Shown: positions 1 through 9,500, numbered from the stretch's first letter. The stretch: DNA of 11,299 nt from Candidatus Zhuqueibacterota bacterium (GCA_014729735.1 WJJN01000301.1:1-11299), one strand, 5' to 3'. Notes: generated by a model from the letters alone, not told the origin. Numbers and translations: made by a program.

Positions 1-1
1 A

Positions 2-1801
2 GGTCCGATATTTTTATTTGGAATACTGCTTCCGATAATGTCTAAAATTTATTTGACAAAATTCAAACAAATTGGAAAACGTGTAGGTAGCTTTTATACT
101 TCTTTTTTCATCGGCATAATCGCGGGATACGCGCTTGCAGTTACGCTCCTTATTCCACTGATGGGATTAATCCGTACGTTAATAACTCTGGCGTTCATCA
201 CTTTCGTCCTGGCAACTATAATTCTATTCAAAGCGCAGCGGTATACGCTTGTTAGTAAGGCTTTACTTGCCGGTCCATTGCATGTTATCATATTGCTTTT
301 TTATCTTTTCTTTCCTTCTTTTGACAATTATAACAATCCGGAAAATGGAAAACTAATTGAACGCACCGGCAATAATAATGTTTATTCGGTGGTGCAAAAT
401 GATTCGCATAATGGGATGAATCTTGAAGTAAACGGACATGTTCTTTCGGGCAACCACAAGTGTTTCAAAATCGGACAGCGACTGCTTGGCAATATTCCGA
501 TGCTGCTTTGTAAGTATCCCCAGCGAATTTTTGTATCTGGTTTTGGCACCGGAGAAGTTATTTCGACGATAAAAAATTATGAAATCGATCATATCGATTG
601 CTGTGAACCTTCTGGCGAAATAATCCATCTTTCCAAATATTTTTCCAGAATCTATTATAATGTGCAAAGCGATCAGCAGGTGAATATCATCACAAATCAC
701 AGCGATACCTATCTTCATCTGACACAAAAACAATATGACGTCATGGTGTTAAATTATTTGCACCCGGAGAGGCATAGGAATTTTATCTACTATACTAAAG
801 AATACTTCGATGACTGTGCGAAAAATTTAAATCCAGGTGGCATCGTGGCACTAAACATTTACCTCCAACGGATTGCACTGGATAAGTTTCAAGTGTTGTT
901 AAAGACTTTCAATTCGACTTTCGAACATACGTCTTTGTGGTTCAACAACAATGATTATAGCTACCATATTATTTTGATCGGCACAAAAGATGACAAATAT
1001 AAAATCGATTTTAAAATACTTTACGATCGTCTGCAACGCGAGGCTGTTCAGGAAAATCTTGCAGAAATAAAATTGTTCGATGTATATGAAGTACTTGATT
1101 GTTATATATGCGGTCCTAACAGTATGAATCAACTGATCGAAGAAAGCAAGCCAAATCGGCTGTACAGACCGTATTATCGATTGGCACAATTTACAGCAGA
1201 TGATGAGCAGTCGGACATCAATCAATATCTGACGCTATTTAAAAAAGTAAAAGAGCCGGTTACCTATTTGCTAGATAATATCGAAAGTCCCGAGGAAGAG
1301 GAAGATGTGATCAAGCTAATATTAAACATGTACTATAAAAGCAGCCGTTATGTATTTGACGGATTAATATTCGAACATTACCGCAATATTCCTCAGGCGT
1401 TGCATGCGTTCCGGCTTGGTTATCAGGTCAATAAACTGGATAATGGAGCCAAGAGATTCATTGATGCGTATTATAATCCGAAGCTGATACCTGATCCGCA
1501 AACACCGGAAGAGTTGACGGAAAATGCGAAAATTTACTATCAAAAGATGGAATACCAAAAAGCGATTGAGGTTCTTAAAAAAGCAATTGACCTGGATAGG
1601 CGGTATGCTCCGGCATATTTCGGTCTTGGAATTAATTATGAAGTATTGAATGATACATATATGGCAATGCGCATGTACCGGGCGACTCTTCGTTTGAAAC
1701 CGCGTTTAACGCAAGCCAGAGAGAGATTGAATAATTTAATCAAACAAAGGAAGGAATTTGAAAAACAATTTAAGCGGGGGATTTTTAATAAAGCAAATTA
1801 A
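2..1801 (+). CDS. Membrane spermidine synthase-like protein with C-terminal TPR tail (5' partial)
   Basis: The frame is open from base 2. The codons before the Met at 38 read GPIFLFGILLPI, which runs into the following residues as these membrane proteins normally do, so Met38 is probably internal and the gene starts upstream of the window. Numbering from Met38, hydrophobic helices lie at about 21-43, 44-64 and 77-93. They are followed by a Rossmann methyltransferase-like domain of the spermine/spermidine synthase fold: glycine-rich GFGTG at 168-172, acidic Glu190 at the end of strand 2, and a YTKEYF...LNPGG segment at 252-268. The usual catalytic motif (Asp-x-x-Asp-Pro) reads N239-Y-L-H242-P, so both acids are replaced and classic aminopropyl transfer is doubtful. 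Residues about 490-557 form two TPR units, followed by a basic tail. A 50-base gap separates it from the YtxH gene, suggesting one transcript. The family call is fairly firm; the reaction and substrate are unknown. Confidence 0.8.
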   Translation, partial: GPIFLFGILLPIMSKIYLTKFKQIGKRVGSFYTSFFIGIIAGYALAVTLLIPLMGLIRTLITLAFITFVLATIILFKAQRYTLVSKALLAGPLHVIILLFYLFFPSFDNYNNPENGKLIERTGNNNVYSVVQNDSHNGMNLEVNGHVLSGNHKCFKIGQRLLGNIPMLLCKYPQRIFVSGFGTGEVISTIKNYEIDHIDCCEPSGEIIHLSKYFSRIYYNVQSDQQVNIITNHSDTYLHLTQKQYDVMVLNYLHPERHRNFIYYTKEYFDDCAKNLNPGGIVALNIYLQRIALDKFQVLLKTFNSTFEHTSLWFNNNDYSYHIILIGTKDDKYKIDFKILYDRLQREAVQENLAEIKLFDVYEVLDCYICGPNSMNQLIEESKPNRLYRPYYRLAQFTADDEQSDINQYLTLFKKVKEPVTYLLDNIESPEEEEDVIKLILNMYYKSSRYVFDGLIFEHYRNIPQALHAFRLGYQVNKLDNGAKRFIDAYYNPKLIPDPQTPEELTENAKIYYQKMEYQKAIEVLKKAIDLDRRYAPAYFGLGINYEVLNDTYMAMRMYRATLRLKPRLTQARERLNNLIKQRKEFEKQFKRGIFNKAN

Positions 1802-1807
1802 GGAATG

Positions 1808-1845
1808 CAATAATAATAAATAATAATACTAATAAAAAAAGAGGT
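1808..1845 (+). promoter_or_regulatory. A/T-rich TAATAA leader and Shine-Dalgarno of the YtxH gene
   Basis: Between the stop of the first gene and the ATG at 1852 lies a run of AAT/TAA triplets (about 1809-1834), then an A-tract and GAGGT at 1841-1845. GAGGT sits six bases before the ATG and serves as the ribosome binding site. No convincing terminator or promoter is seen in this short gap, which supports read-through from the upstream gene. The A/T-rich stretch may simply keep the leader unstructured. Confidence 0.4.
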
Positions 1846-1851
1846 TAAATT

Positions 1852-2256
1852 ATGTCAGAAAATAATGATTCTTCAAGCGGCACATCATTTATTAAGGGGG
1901 TATTATTCGGCGGAATGGTTGGGGCAGCACTCGCACTGCTTTATGCACCAAAAGCAGGAAAAGACTTACGAGAAGAGATTAAAAAGAAATCCGGCGAATT
2001 GAAAGATGAAACGGACAAGACAATTCATGATGCAAAAGCAGTTGCTGACAAGATTCTTGATGATAGTATTAAAAGGGCGGAAGAGCTCCATCGACAGGCG
2101 GATGAGAAAATAAAAGAAGCAAAGAAATTGGCGGAAGAGGTGCTGGACAGGAGCCGCGAAAAAATGGATTCGGTCAAAGACAGGGTTGAAGAAAATATCG
2201 CTGAAATGAAACCTGATGTTAGTAAAAAGGGCAAATCCGGAAAGAAACGCAGTTAG
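1852..2256 (+). CDS. YtxH domain protein
   Basis: This 134-residue protein has the typical YtxH layout. A short polar N-terminus leads into a glycine-rich hydrophobic segment at about 13-32 (FIKGVLFGGMVGAALALLYA). The family signature APKAGKDLREE follows directly, and then a long, highly charged heptad-like helix (about 40-118) and a lysine/serine-rich tail. YtxH proteins are small membrane-associated proteins of unknown biochemical role. In Bacillus subtilis ytxH belongs to the stress-induced ytxGHJ operon. Here it lies just upstream of a DUF948 gene, the family of YtxG, so the pairing is kept with the order reversed. The start ATG has GAGGT six bases upstream. It is probably anchored in the inner membrane with the coiled coil exposed, by inference. 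No unusual residues were noticed. Confidence 0.85.
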   Translation: MSENNDSSSGTSFIKGVLFGGMVGAALALLYAPKAGKDLREEIKKKSGELKDETDKTIHDAKAVADKILDDSIKRAEELHRQADEKIKEAKKLAEEVLDRSREKMDSVKDRVEENIAEMKPDVSKKGKSGKKRS

Positions 2257-2287
2257 TTAGTCGTTCGATTAATACGATTCATTTAAC

Positions 2288-2293
2288 AGGAGG
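2288..2293 (+). promoter_or_regulatory. Strong Shine-Dalgarno AGGAGG of the DUF948 gene
   Basis: A perfect AGGAGG lies nine bases before the ATG at 2303 and fixes the start of the DUF948 protein. The 46-base gap after the YtxH stop shows no terminator, so the two genes are probably co-transcribed. Confidence 0.7.
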
Positions 2294-2302
2294 ATTTACG
2301 TC

Positions 2303-2689
2303 ATGCTAATTGAAATTAGCGTGGTCATAATTGCAGTTTTCATTGTCGTTTTTGTTATCGGCATGTTGATTGTTCTGCTGCAAGTCCGCCGGACATCAAA
2401 AGAAGCGGAGAAATTTCTGGATACGACCCGACAACAAATAGTACCGGTTACTCATGATATAGTCATTATTTTGAATGATGTCAGGAAAGTGATTAGTTCG
2501 GTGGAACGGCAGGCGCTGAAGGTAGAGACCGGAGTGGATGCCTTGAGAGACACAGCGGTTAATGTTAAAAATTTTGAAGAGGACATCCAGAAGCGCATTG
2601 AACAGCCGATTCTTGAGATGACAGTCTTGATCACGGCGATTGCAAGAATATTAAACAGCTTGTTCCGATTTGGCAAGCATAAAAAATAG
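2303..2689 (+). CDS. DUF948 (YtxG-like) membrane protein
   Basis: This 128-residue protein opens with a single strong transmembrane helix at about 4-27, rich in Ile and Val and ending in LLQVRR. A long amphipathic helix follows, with a T-R-Q-Q-I-V-P-V-T motif and regularly spaced hydrophobics (about 30-105), as in DUF948 proteins. The tail is short and basic (FGKHKK). DUF948 members such as Bacillus YtxG have no known enzymatic activity; this one is presumably an inner-membrane protein with a soluble coiled-coil part. It follows the YtxH gene with its own perfect AGGAGG and precedes a likely terminator, so it looks like the last gene of the unit. The YtxH/DUF948 adjacency strengthens both family calls. 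Cellular role unknown, possibly envelope stress by analogy with ytxGHJ. Confidence 0.8.
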   Translation: MLIEISVVIIAVFIVVFVIGMLIVLLQVRRTSKEAEKFLDTTRQQIVPVTHDIVIILNDVRKVISSVERQALKVETGVDALRDTAVNVKNFEEDIQKRIEQPILEMTVLITAIARILNSLFRFGKHKK

Positions 2690-2715
2690 AAGAATAATAT
2701 TGCTGTAACAACTTT

Positions 2716-2755
2716 TCCGGCTGTGATTTTAAATCGATTGCAGTCGGATTTTTTT
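2716..2755 (+). terminator. Rho-independent terminator after the DUF948 gene
   Basis: Bases 2716-2728 can pair with 2736-2748 to give a 13-bp stem with several G-T wobbles and a 7-base loop. A run of seven T (2749-2755) follows immediately. It sits 26 bases after the DUF948 stop, so it most likely ends the three-gene transcript. Confidence 0.7.
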
Positions 2756-2780
2756 GTTTAATCTACGTAGTAATTTTCAC

Positions 2781-2809
2781 TTGCATTTGGCTTAATTTTT
2801 TTATAAAAT
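2781..2809 (+). promoter_or_regulatory. Possible sigma70-type promoter for the DUF1318 lipoprotein gene
   Basis: TTGCAT at 2781-2786 and TAAAAT at 2804-2809 are separated by 17 bases, in an A/T-rich stretch just after the terminator and 37 bases before the GTG start. The -35 match is only partial (TTG). Position supports it more than sequence, because the preceding terminator means this gene needs its own promoter. Confidence 0.4.
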
Positions 2810-2834
2810 GAAGTAATAATAGATAATAATTTAG

Positions 2835-2843
2835 AAGGAGGTG
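2835..2843 (+). promoter_or_regulatory. Shine-Dalgarno AAGGAGGTG that decides the start of the DUF1318 gene
   Basis: AAGGAGGTG is an almost full anti-16S match. The GTG at 2841 lies inside it and cannot be its start codon. The in-frame GTG at 2847 is five bases after the GG and is the best fit. The in-frame ATG at 2868 is too far away to use this site well. Confidence 0.6.
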
Positions 2844-2846
2844 AAA

Positions 2847-3431
2847 GTGAGCGCGTGCTCCCATATTATGAATAGAAAAGCAAATTTCATCTTATTAATC
2901 TTTATGGTGTTTATTGCTGGTTGCAGCGTAGAAGCGCCAGAAGTTAAAATTACCGGTGAAAAGACTGCGCTGGAAAATCAGGTGATCGGAACCTATGAAG
3001 AAATTGAACAGGATTCATGGACAATCACCTCGGTGAGATCTACATCTCCAGGCAAAGCGCCTGCAATGTCTGAAGAAAAGAAAAAAGTTCTGTCGGCAGT
3101 GCAGAACCGGAGATTCAATAAAGACGATATCGATGAATTTAAAGAAGATATGGTTGTTGGAGAAAATAACAACGGATTTCTGGAAATTCGAAATGCCGAA
3201 AAGCTAAATAAAGATGCTGACTACCGGAAACGGGTGGAACAGATTGTGGCTGCAGAAAATCAGGACCGTAAGGTTATTATGGAACGGGCGATGCAGGTCA
3301 ATGAAGATATTGCCAAAGCCGGAGCAGAAAGAGTGGCTTCTGTTTTTGCAAAAATCTGGCAGGAAGAGTCAGCTCCCGGAACGCTGATCCAGTTGGAAGA
3401 TGGATCCTGGGTAAAGAAAGGCTCGGATTAG
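2847..3431 (+). CDS. DUF1318 (YdbL-like) lipoprotein
   Basis: From GTG 2847 the protein has 194 residues; from the alternative ATG 2868 it has 187. GTG 2847 is preferred because AAGGAGG ends five bases upstream. Residues 10-26 form a lipoprotein signal (NRK, hydrophobic core, lipobox I-A-G-C26), so the mature protein is probably lipidated, with Ser at +2 consistent with outer-membrane sorting. The C-terminal half matches DUF1318/YdbL: VGENNNGFLEI (104-114), AAENQDRKVI (135-144), and the final PG..IQ.EDGSW.KK (177-191). In E. coli YdbL is a small periplasmic protein that works with the AsmA-like YdbH and the lipoprotein YnbE in envelope lipid transport. Neither partner is visible here, and this member is itself a lipoprotein with an extra N-terminal part. 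The function is therefore inferred only from family. Confidence 0.7.
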   Translation: MSACSHIMNRKANFILLIFMVFIAGCSVEAPEVKITGEKTALENQVIGTYEEIEQDSWTITSVRSTSPGKAPAMSEEKKKVLSAVQNRRFNKDDIDEFKEDMVVGENNNGFLEIRNAEKLNKDADYRKRVEQIVAAENQDRKVIMERAMQVNEDIAKAGAERVASVFAKIWQEESAPGTLIQLEDGSWVKKGSD

Positions 3432-3464
3432 TAGAGGAATATACACTTTAAATTTGTCAAACAG

Positions 3465-3497
3465 ACCGATTCCATTGCTTTGAGCGATGGAATCGGT
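3465..3497 (+). terminator. 15-bp inverted repeat between the DUF1318 gene and the giant CHAT gene
   Basis: ACCGATTCCATTGCT (3465-3479) pairs with AGCGATGGAATCGGT (3483-3497) across a 3-base loop, with one G-T wobble and no mismatch. It is 33 bases after the DUF1318 stop and 21 bases before the next ATG. There is no T-tract after it on the plus strand, so it may be a weak or factor-dependent terminator, an mRNA 3'-end stabiliser, or a binding site for a dimeric regulator of the giant gene. Confidence 0.5.
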
Positions 3498-3502
3498 ATA
3501 AT
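3475..3502 (+). promoter_or_regulatory. Possible promoter of the giant CHAT gene overlapping the inverted repeat
   Basis: A perfect TATAAT lies at 3497-3502, starting on the last base of the inverted repeat. The best -35 at 16-base spacing is the poor TTGCTT at 3475-3480. Transcription would begin around 3508-3510, only about ten bases before the ATG, giving a very short leader with no recognisable Shine-Dalgarno. If the promoter is real, the inverted repeat covers its -35/spacer region and could be an operator. Confidence 0.3.
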
Positions 3503-3517
3503 TCGGACGTTCAAAGA

Positions 3518-6500
3518 ATGCGGTTGTTTAAAAATTATATTTTCACCCTATTCATCATTGCTCTTTTTTCCTGTAGTCCTCGCGCACTTCTGAATCGATC
3601 TTCCGAGAAAACGGAAGCAAAGGTCGAGAAACAGAGTGATTCTTTTGATATTCAGCAGCAATTCAAACAAATTACGACACATCCGGAGACGGATATGATG
3701 CCTGCGCTCTCGCCGGATGGTCGCTGGATTGCTTTTGCTTCCAAGCGAAGCGGCAATATGGATATCTGGGTGAAATTACTACAGGGAGGACGTTCGATTC
3801 AGGTCACTACGCATCAGGCGGATGACCTTTATCCATGCTGGCACCCGGATGGAAAGAAACTCGTATTCGTATCGCAAAGAGAAGACGCTGCAGGAGATCT
3901 GTGGCAGCTTAATATCAATACACGCCGTGATATTTTTACCATTGTTGGAAAGCCCCGAAAAATCACAAACTACCTGGGGCAGGACGACGCACCTGCTTTC
4001 TCGCCCAATGAAAAAATGATCGCATTCACTTCAGACCGTGATGGTCAAAATAATATCTGGCTATATAGCACGCGAAAAAAGAAATTTTATCAACTAACCC
4101 GTTACGGGGGGATCAACCCAACCTGGTCACCTGACGGCAAGCAGATTGCATTTATTTCGTTTCGAAACGGAAGCAATAGCGGTGGTGATTTATTTCTTAT
4201 CGATGTACCTCCGCCGGAAAATCTGCGCGACAGTGAATATCAGGAAAAGAACATAATCGCACTCACATCCGGAAATGCGCTCGATGCGTTTCCATCTTGG
4301 AATCCGGCGGACTCTTCGATTGTTTTTACCCGCTATTTTCAAGATACAAATGGGGATGGTATAATTAATCCGTCTGATCAGGGAAATATATGGAAATATA
4401 GTTTAAAGGATTTTACGGAATTCCAATTGCTGGCTCAAGGCAGTTACGATTATATCCCACACTGGGAACACACTAATTTCATACAATTCTGCTCCGATCG
4501 CAGTGATAATATGGACATCTGGCAGGTGCGAGCGGATGGACCAATCCCCCGTCAAGAAAATGCGTTTCTTCAATATCAATTCGCCGAATTATATTATTAC
4601 ATTCCTGAAAACATTTCGGTTTTTGAGCGCAAATCATCCCTAAATGAGACTGAATTTCATTATTACAGGTTGCTTGCATTTCAACGTGTGCTCGACTTTT
4701 TCCCTGAAGATGCAACCTGGAGTATGATGGCACGCCTTGAAATTGCCCGGTCCCATATCCTGTTGAACGACGTTGAGTCAGCGACTCGCATCTTTAAGCA
4801 GATTTTACAAGAAGACGCATTGCAAAAAGAGATCGGCGGGAAGGTGCGCTGGGAGCTGCTGAGTTATAACTTACAGACACACAGGGATGATACAGGTTAT
4901 CTGAGCGAAAGAATAGCGGAAATAAAATCGCTGAAGAAAGAATTCGACACATTTAACTCACTGGCAGCGAAATATCAAATGATGCTCGGCGAGGTTTACG
5001 CCTTCACCGGAGACATTTTTAGTGCGTTATCATCTTATCAAAATCTAACTGAATCATATCCGCAGCAGCGTGAATATTGTGCCATTGCTCATTCCAGAAT
5101 TGCTAAAATTTACGATGATTTCGGGCGCCCCGAAGATGCCATCGATTCATATTTAAAAATAATCGATAAATATCCGGAGCAGGAGAAGTGGGTTAATTTG
5201 GCACTGGCGAGAATTTTGGAGACAACGCATGCGGAAGATGTTTATGAATCCATTGCGGCGAATCGCAGCATTATTGAAAAATATTCTGCGTATCCCCGAC
5301 TTGCGGCGCGAGCGCAAACAAATATGGGAAAACTGCTGTTAGCAAACGGAGAATATGACAAAGCCATTGTCGAGTTCTCTCTTGTTGCTCGTAGTTACCC
5401 GGAGCAGCGCCGCGAGATTGCGCAGGCGGAATTATTGAAAGCAGAAACTTATATTCGGAAAAACGAGGACTTGCTGGCGATCAACCGCTTAAATTCCATT
5501 ATTCGGGATTTCGGCGATGTGGATGGCGGTCTGTATGTCGTCGAAGCCAAGGAGCAGCTAATCGATTTTTATTTGACCACAGCAAAACGGCTTCGAAATA
5601 GCGGCGATTTCCCGCTGGCATATCAACGATATTACGGCGTTGTTCAGTTACAGCCAGGAAATCTTGAGGCACATCGCGGACTCGTCTTTACGTTGTCGCG
5701 CATGAACCGTCTCGATGATGCCGTGACAATGTATACTACTAAACTTGAGAAAAATCCGGAAGATGAAGTTTCCAGGTATGTTCTCGGGCTCTGCTATTCA
5801 TACAAAGCCACGGAGAGAAGCGAGCGCAGCAGGAAAATTGATGATTTGAACTACGCTCTGATCAAAAAGTCAAATGAGACTATCGAAGAAGCGCTGGAAA
5901 AGAATTATCGTCTGATACCGGCTTATCTTGCACTCAGTTATAACTATGAAGTCATTGAAAAATACGAAAATTATCAGCGCACAAAAGAGACCGGCTTTTT
6001 AACAAAATCGTTGAACGCAATCAGCGCGCCGCTGGTTTCTCTGTTCAAATTCATCACATTTCAGAAAGAAAAACCTCCGGAACGGTGGTATGAAAAAGCC
6101 ATCGATGCGCTGACCACTGCAATTGCGTTGAATGATGAAACTGAAGAACCGCAATTGGAAAGCGAGCTGGCGCTTAATCTGGCGCATAATTATTACAATC
6201 TGGAAGAGTTTGGATATGAACGCGCGTACCACTATTATCACCAAAAAATCAAATATGATTCGACCTTTATTAGCAAAGATTTTGAAGCTGAAATTTATAA
6301 GAGGATGGGCAGATGCGCACTGGTTTTAGAGGATTTCGAGCGGGGAGCTAACTATCTGAAGAAGGCTGCAACACTATACCGCGAATTGGGAGAATCGGGA
6401 CAAGTGCTGCTGAATACCAAACGACTCGCGTTTTTATATCAGTTGGCAGGTGAGTATGATGAATCCATTGTATATTTCCGCGAAGCGGTTGAAACAGAGG

Positions 6501-9500
6501 AAGGACTCAAGCTCTGGAACGAAGTTGAAAAATCATACCGAAATATTGCATATAATTACCAACTTTTAAATGATGAAGAGGAAGCGATTCGCTATGCTCA
6601 GAAAGCGGTTGCGCTACTTAAAAGTGGAAGAATACGCGTGGTTCAGTCCAAACCCAACTGGATCAAGATCGGGATTCTTGGCTGGCAGTTTCCGGTATAT
6701 GATCTTGGACCTATCGGTGCCGGAGAATCCACAGCTATTGAGGGCTTTACTACGGACGAGGAAACGGCGCTGGTCTATTCTATTATGGCAGATGCGTATC
6801 TTCAGCAGACAAACTACGAGAAAGTGATCGAATATCATCAAAAGAAGTTAACGATTTATCGCGAGCGAAAGGATAAATTCGCCGAAGCCATTTTTCTGAA
6901 TAATATCGGCTATTTTTATTATCGAAGTGAAAAGTACAATCAGGCACTGGATTATTTTGCCAGATCGTTGACTATTTGCAAAGGGGAAAATCTAACCGCC
7001 GGTATTATTTCCAATATTATCAATCTCGGCGCACTGGGTGTGCTTCATCAAAAAATGTCATCTTCGGGTGAGTATCGTACAAATCAGGCTGCTTTTCAAA
7101 AAACTGTTGAAAATTTAAAGTACGGACTCGAATTATATTCGACAGCCGATGACATCGGTTTTCAGCGCGAAAAAGTGCAGTTGTTGAATCTGCTCGGCAA
7201 TATGTATTTTTTGAATGGCGTTCAGATACCGGATTCACTTCGCGGGGGTGTGGACAGAAAAATCGCGGGTTACGGGATCAGCATCGAACAGTATGCAACA
7301 GCGGAAGAATTTTATGAGCAAGCATTGGTCATTGCTCGTGAACAAAATTACATGCTGGAATCTATTGTCCTTTATCAAAATTTGGGTTATCTGTATCTGA
7401 ACGTAAGGGAATATCGAGAATCGTACATAGCATTTAACCAAGCCAGAAATCTGTCAATTCGCAATAATTATTCAGATATGCTGTGGCGTACAAATGCTGC
7501 GGTTGCAGTCCTGCTTGAGCCATTTACAGATGAACAGCGGGAATGGCTTGGTGCACGCAGGAGCTCCGGATTTTATTATCGGGAGGCAATAGATGTATTA
7601 ACAGGTATTTTGAGGCAGGAGCGGTTTCATTATACTCAATTTTATGCACGGGAAACGAGACAATTATTTGAAAGCGCAGTTCGATTTTTCGAACGAGATG
7701 ATCCTGAATACGCGTTGGAGTTGACGGAAAAAATGCGTGCAAAGGAGTATCTTGATTTATTCAGTACACATAAAATACTGTTGAAGAAAGAATGGCATAA
7801 AAATTACCTTGGGTTGGCACGTGACGATAACCGCCTTATTTCAGAACTGGAAGAGCAGATTCGCTCTGCACGAAATGCTCCGGAAGTCGATGAACAGAAT
7901 ATTGATGAGTTGGAAGAGCGAAGGCAGCAGCGCATTGCGGAATATTCAAAGCTGCTCACTGAAATGAAGGAAGAGGATCCGGAGCTGGAGTCCATGGTTC
8001 GCGTAAATCCTGTTTCGATCACAGCTTTTCAGAACATATTAAATACCGATACCGGTTTGCTGAATTATTTTGTTACCGAAAACCGCACTTATGTATGGCT
8101 AATCGACCGTGATTCTGTTCAAAAAGAGATTTTGCCTGTTGGCAGGGAGAAAATTAACAGGCTTGTTGGGGATTTCCGGGAAGCTGTTCAAAATCCGGCG
8201 CCAAACGGAAAAGTTCCTGCTGCTGCAATGGAGTTAAGAGATCGTCTTATTACACCATTGAAAAATTTTTATGAAAATTATCAGACAATACTCATCGTAT
8301 CTGATGAGGAGTTATACCAAATTCCGTTCAGCTTCATTTTCAATTTAAATGAGCAAAAATATTACGCCGTGAACATTCCCAGCATGTCGAGTTACTATTA
8401 TATTTATCAAAAACGGAAAATCGCCGGTGATCGGATATTTATTGTAGATAATGAAAGCCTGGAAAGCGCTGTGCAATCAAATGGTTTTACGGTGATCCCG
8501 AATAATGATCCGACGGCAATTCGACATAAGATCGAGGATTGCGATATTTTGCATTTAAAGCTCCGAATCGACTGGCACGATGTGGATCCGTTAATGACCA
8601 AAATCCTGCTGCCGAGCGACGTGGAAATTAGTGAAAAAAATATTTATTCGTTCGATATGAAGGCAAATCTTGCAGTATTGAATTCGGATATTTTGATGGA
8701 TGAAGCGAGTGCTACGAAGTTTTCCAGTTTCAACAGGGCGATTTTTTATGCAGGTACACCGACAATTCTATATAAGCTGTGGGCGATGAATCCGGAATCG
8801 GAGAAGAGATTCTACTCTTATTTTTATGAATATCTGAGAGAGAACTCACCGGCACAAGCACTTTCGCTAGCGCAAGAGCGAATGCGATCGGAACAAAATT
8901 CGTATCGAGATTGGGCAGGTTACCAGTTAGTGGGATTTGAGGGAATGACGAACGAGGAGCAAAAACGTTTTGCGGTAGAGCAGTTTGAACGTCAGGTGCG
9001 GTTGGCAAATGTTTCTTATGAGGAACAGGACTGGACCGATGCCGTGCGGGACTACGAGCAGGCGTTGAATATGGCAGAAAAGTTGGGCGCCGATCAATAT
9101 GTGGAGCGCCTTCGCCGGCTAATTATTCAGACAGCGGTAAACGGTCAGAATTATCAAAAAGCGATTGATTTTCAGACTCAAATTTTAGAGGATGCCGAAT
9201 CGAGTAACAACGCTCGGAAAGTCAGCGAGAGCTATCAATATCTTGTTGTTTTTTACGATCGAAAAAAGGAGTATAGCGAAGCTGCAAAGTATCAGGCAAA
9301 ATATATCGATTACATCCGGCGAAGAGCACCGGCGAAAGCGCTGGCAAAAGCCTATAATCAATTGGGATTACTTTATGAGAAAAATCTCCAATATGAGGCT
9401 GCGATTGAAAATTACGGCATCTCTATCCAGATGTATCAGGCAATCGATGATATGCTCGGCGTGGCGACGAATTTGAAAGATCGTGGCAGAATTTATTTGA

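Noticed and set aside
38..40. ATG at 38 as the true start of the first gene
   Set aside because: The frame is open back to base 2 and the upstream codons give a hydrophobic, family-like segment that continues smoothly into the protein; there is no Shine-Dalgarno before 38.
2763..2770. CTACGTAG palindrome as an operator
   Set aside because: Only eight bases, upstream of the proposed -35, with no second copy noticed; chance is likely.
2841..2843. GTG at 2841 as the start of the DUF1318 gene
   Set aside because: It lies inside the Shine-Dalgarno AAGGAGGTG itself; GTG 2847 is correctly spaced from it.
3822..4019. Short plus-strand frame inside the giant gene (and similar ones at 6132-6329, 6570-6827, 7215-7400, 9192-9476, 9618-9854, 10602-10784)
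   Set aside because: All overlap the giant frame, whose translation has clear domain content, and none has a recognisable product or its own ribosome binding site.
8730..9008. Minus-strand open frames opposite the genes, such as this one and 353-733 or 899-1225
   Set aside because: Low-complexity or unrecognisable translations lying fully antisense to well-supported coding sequence.
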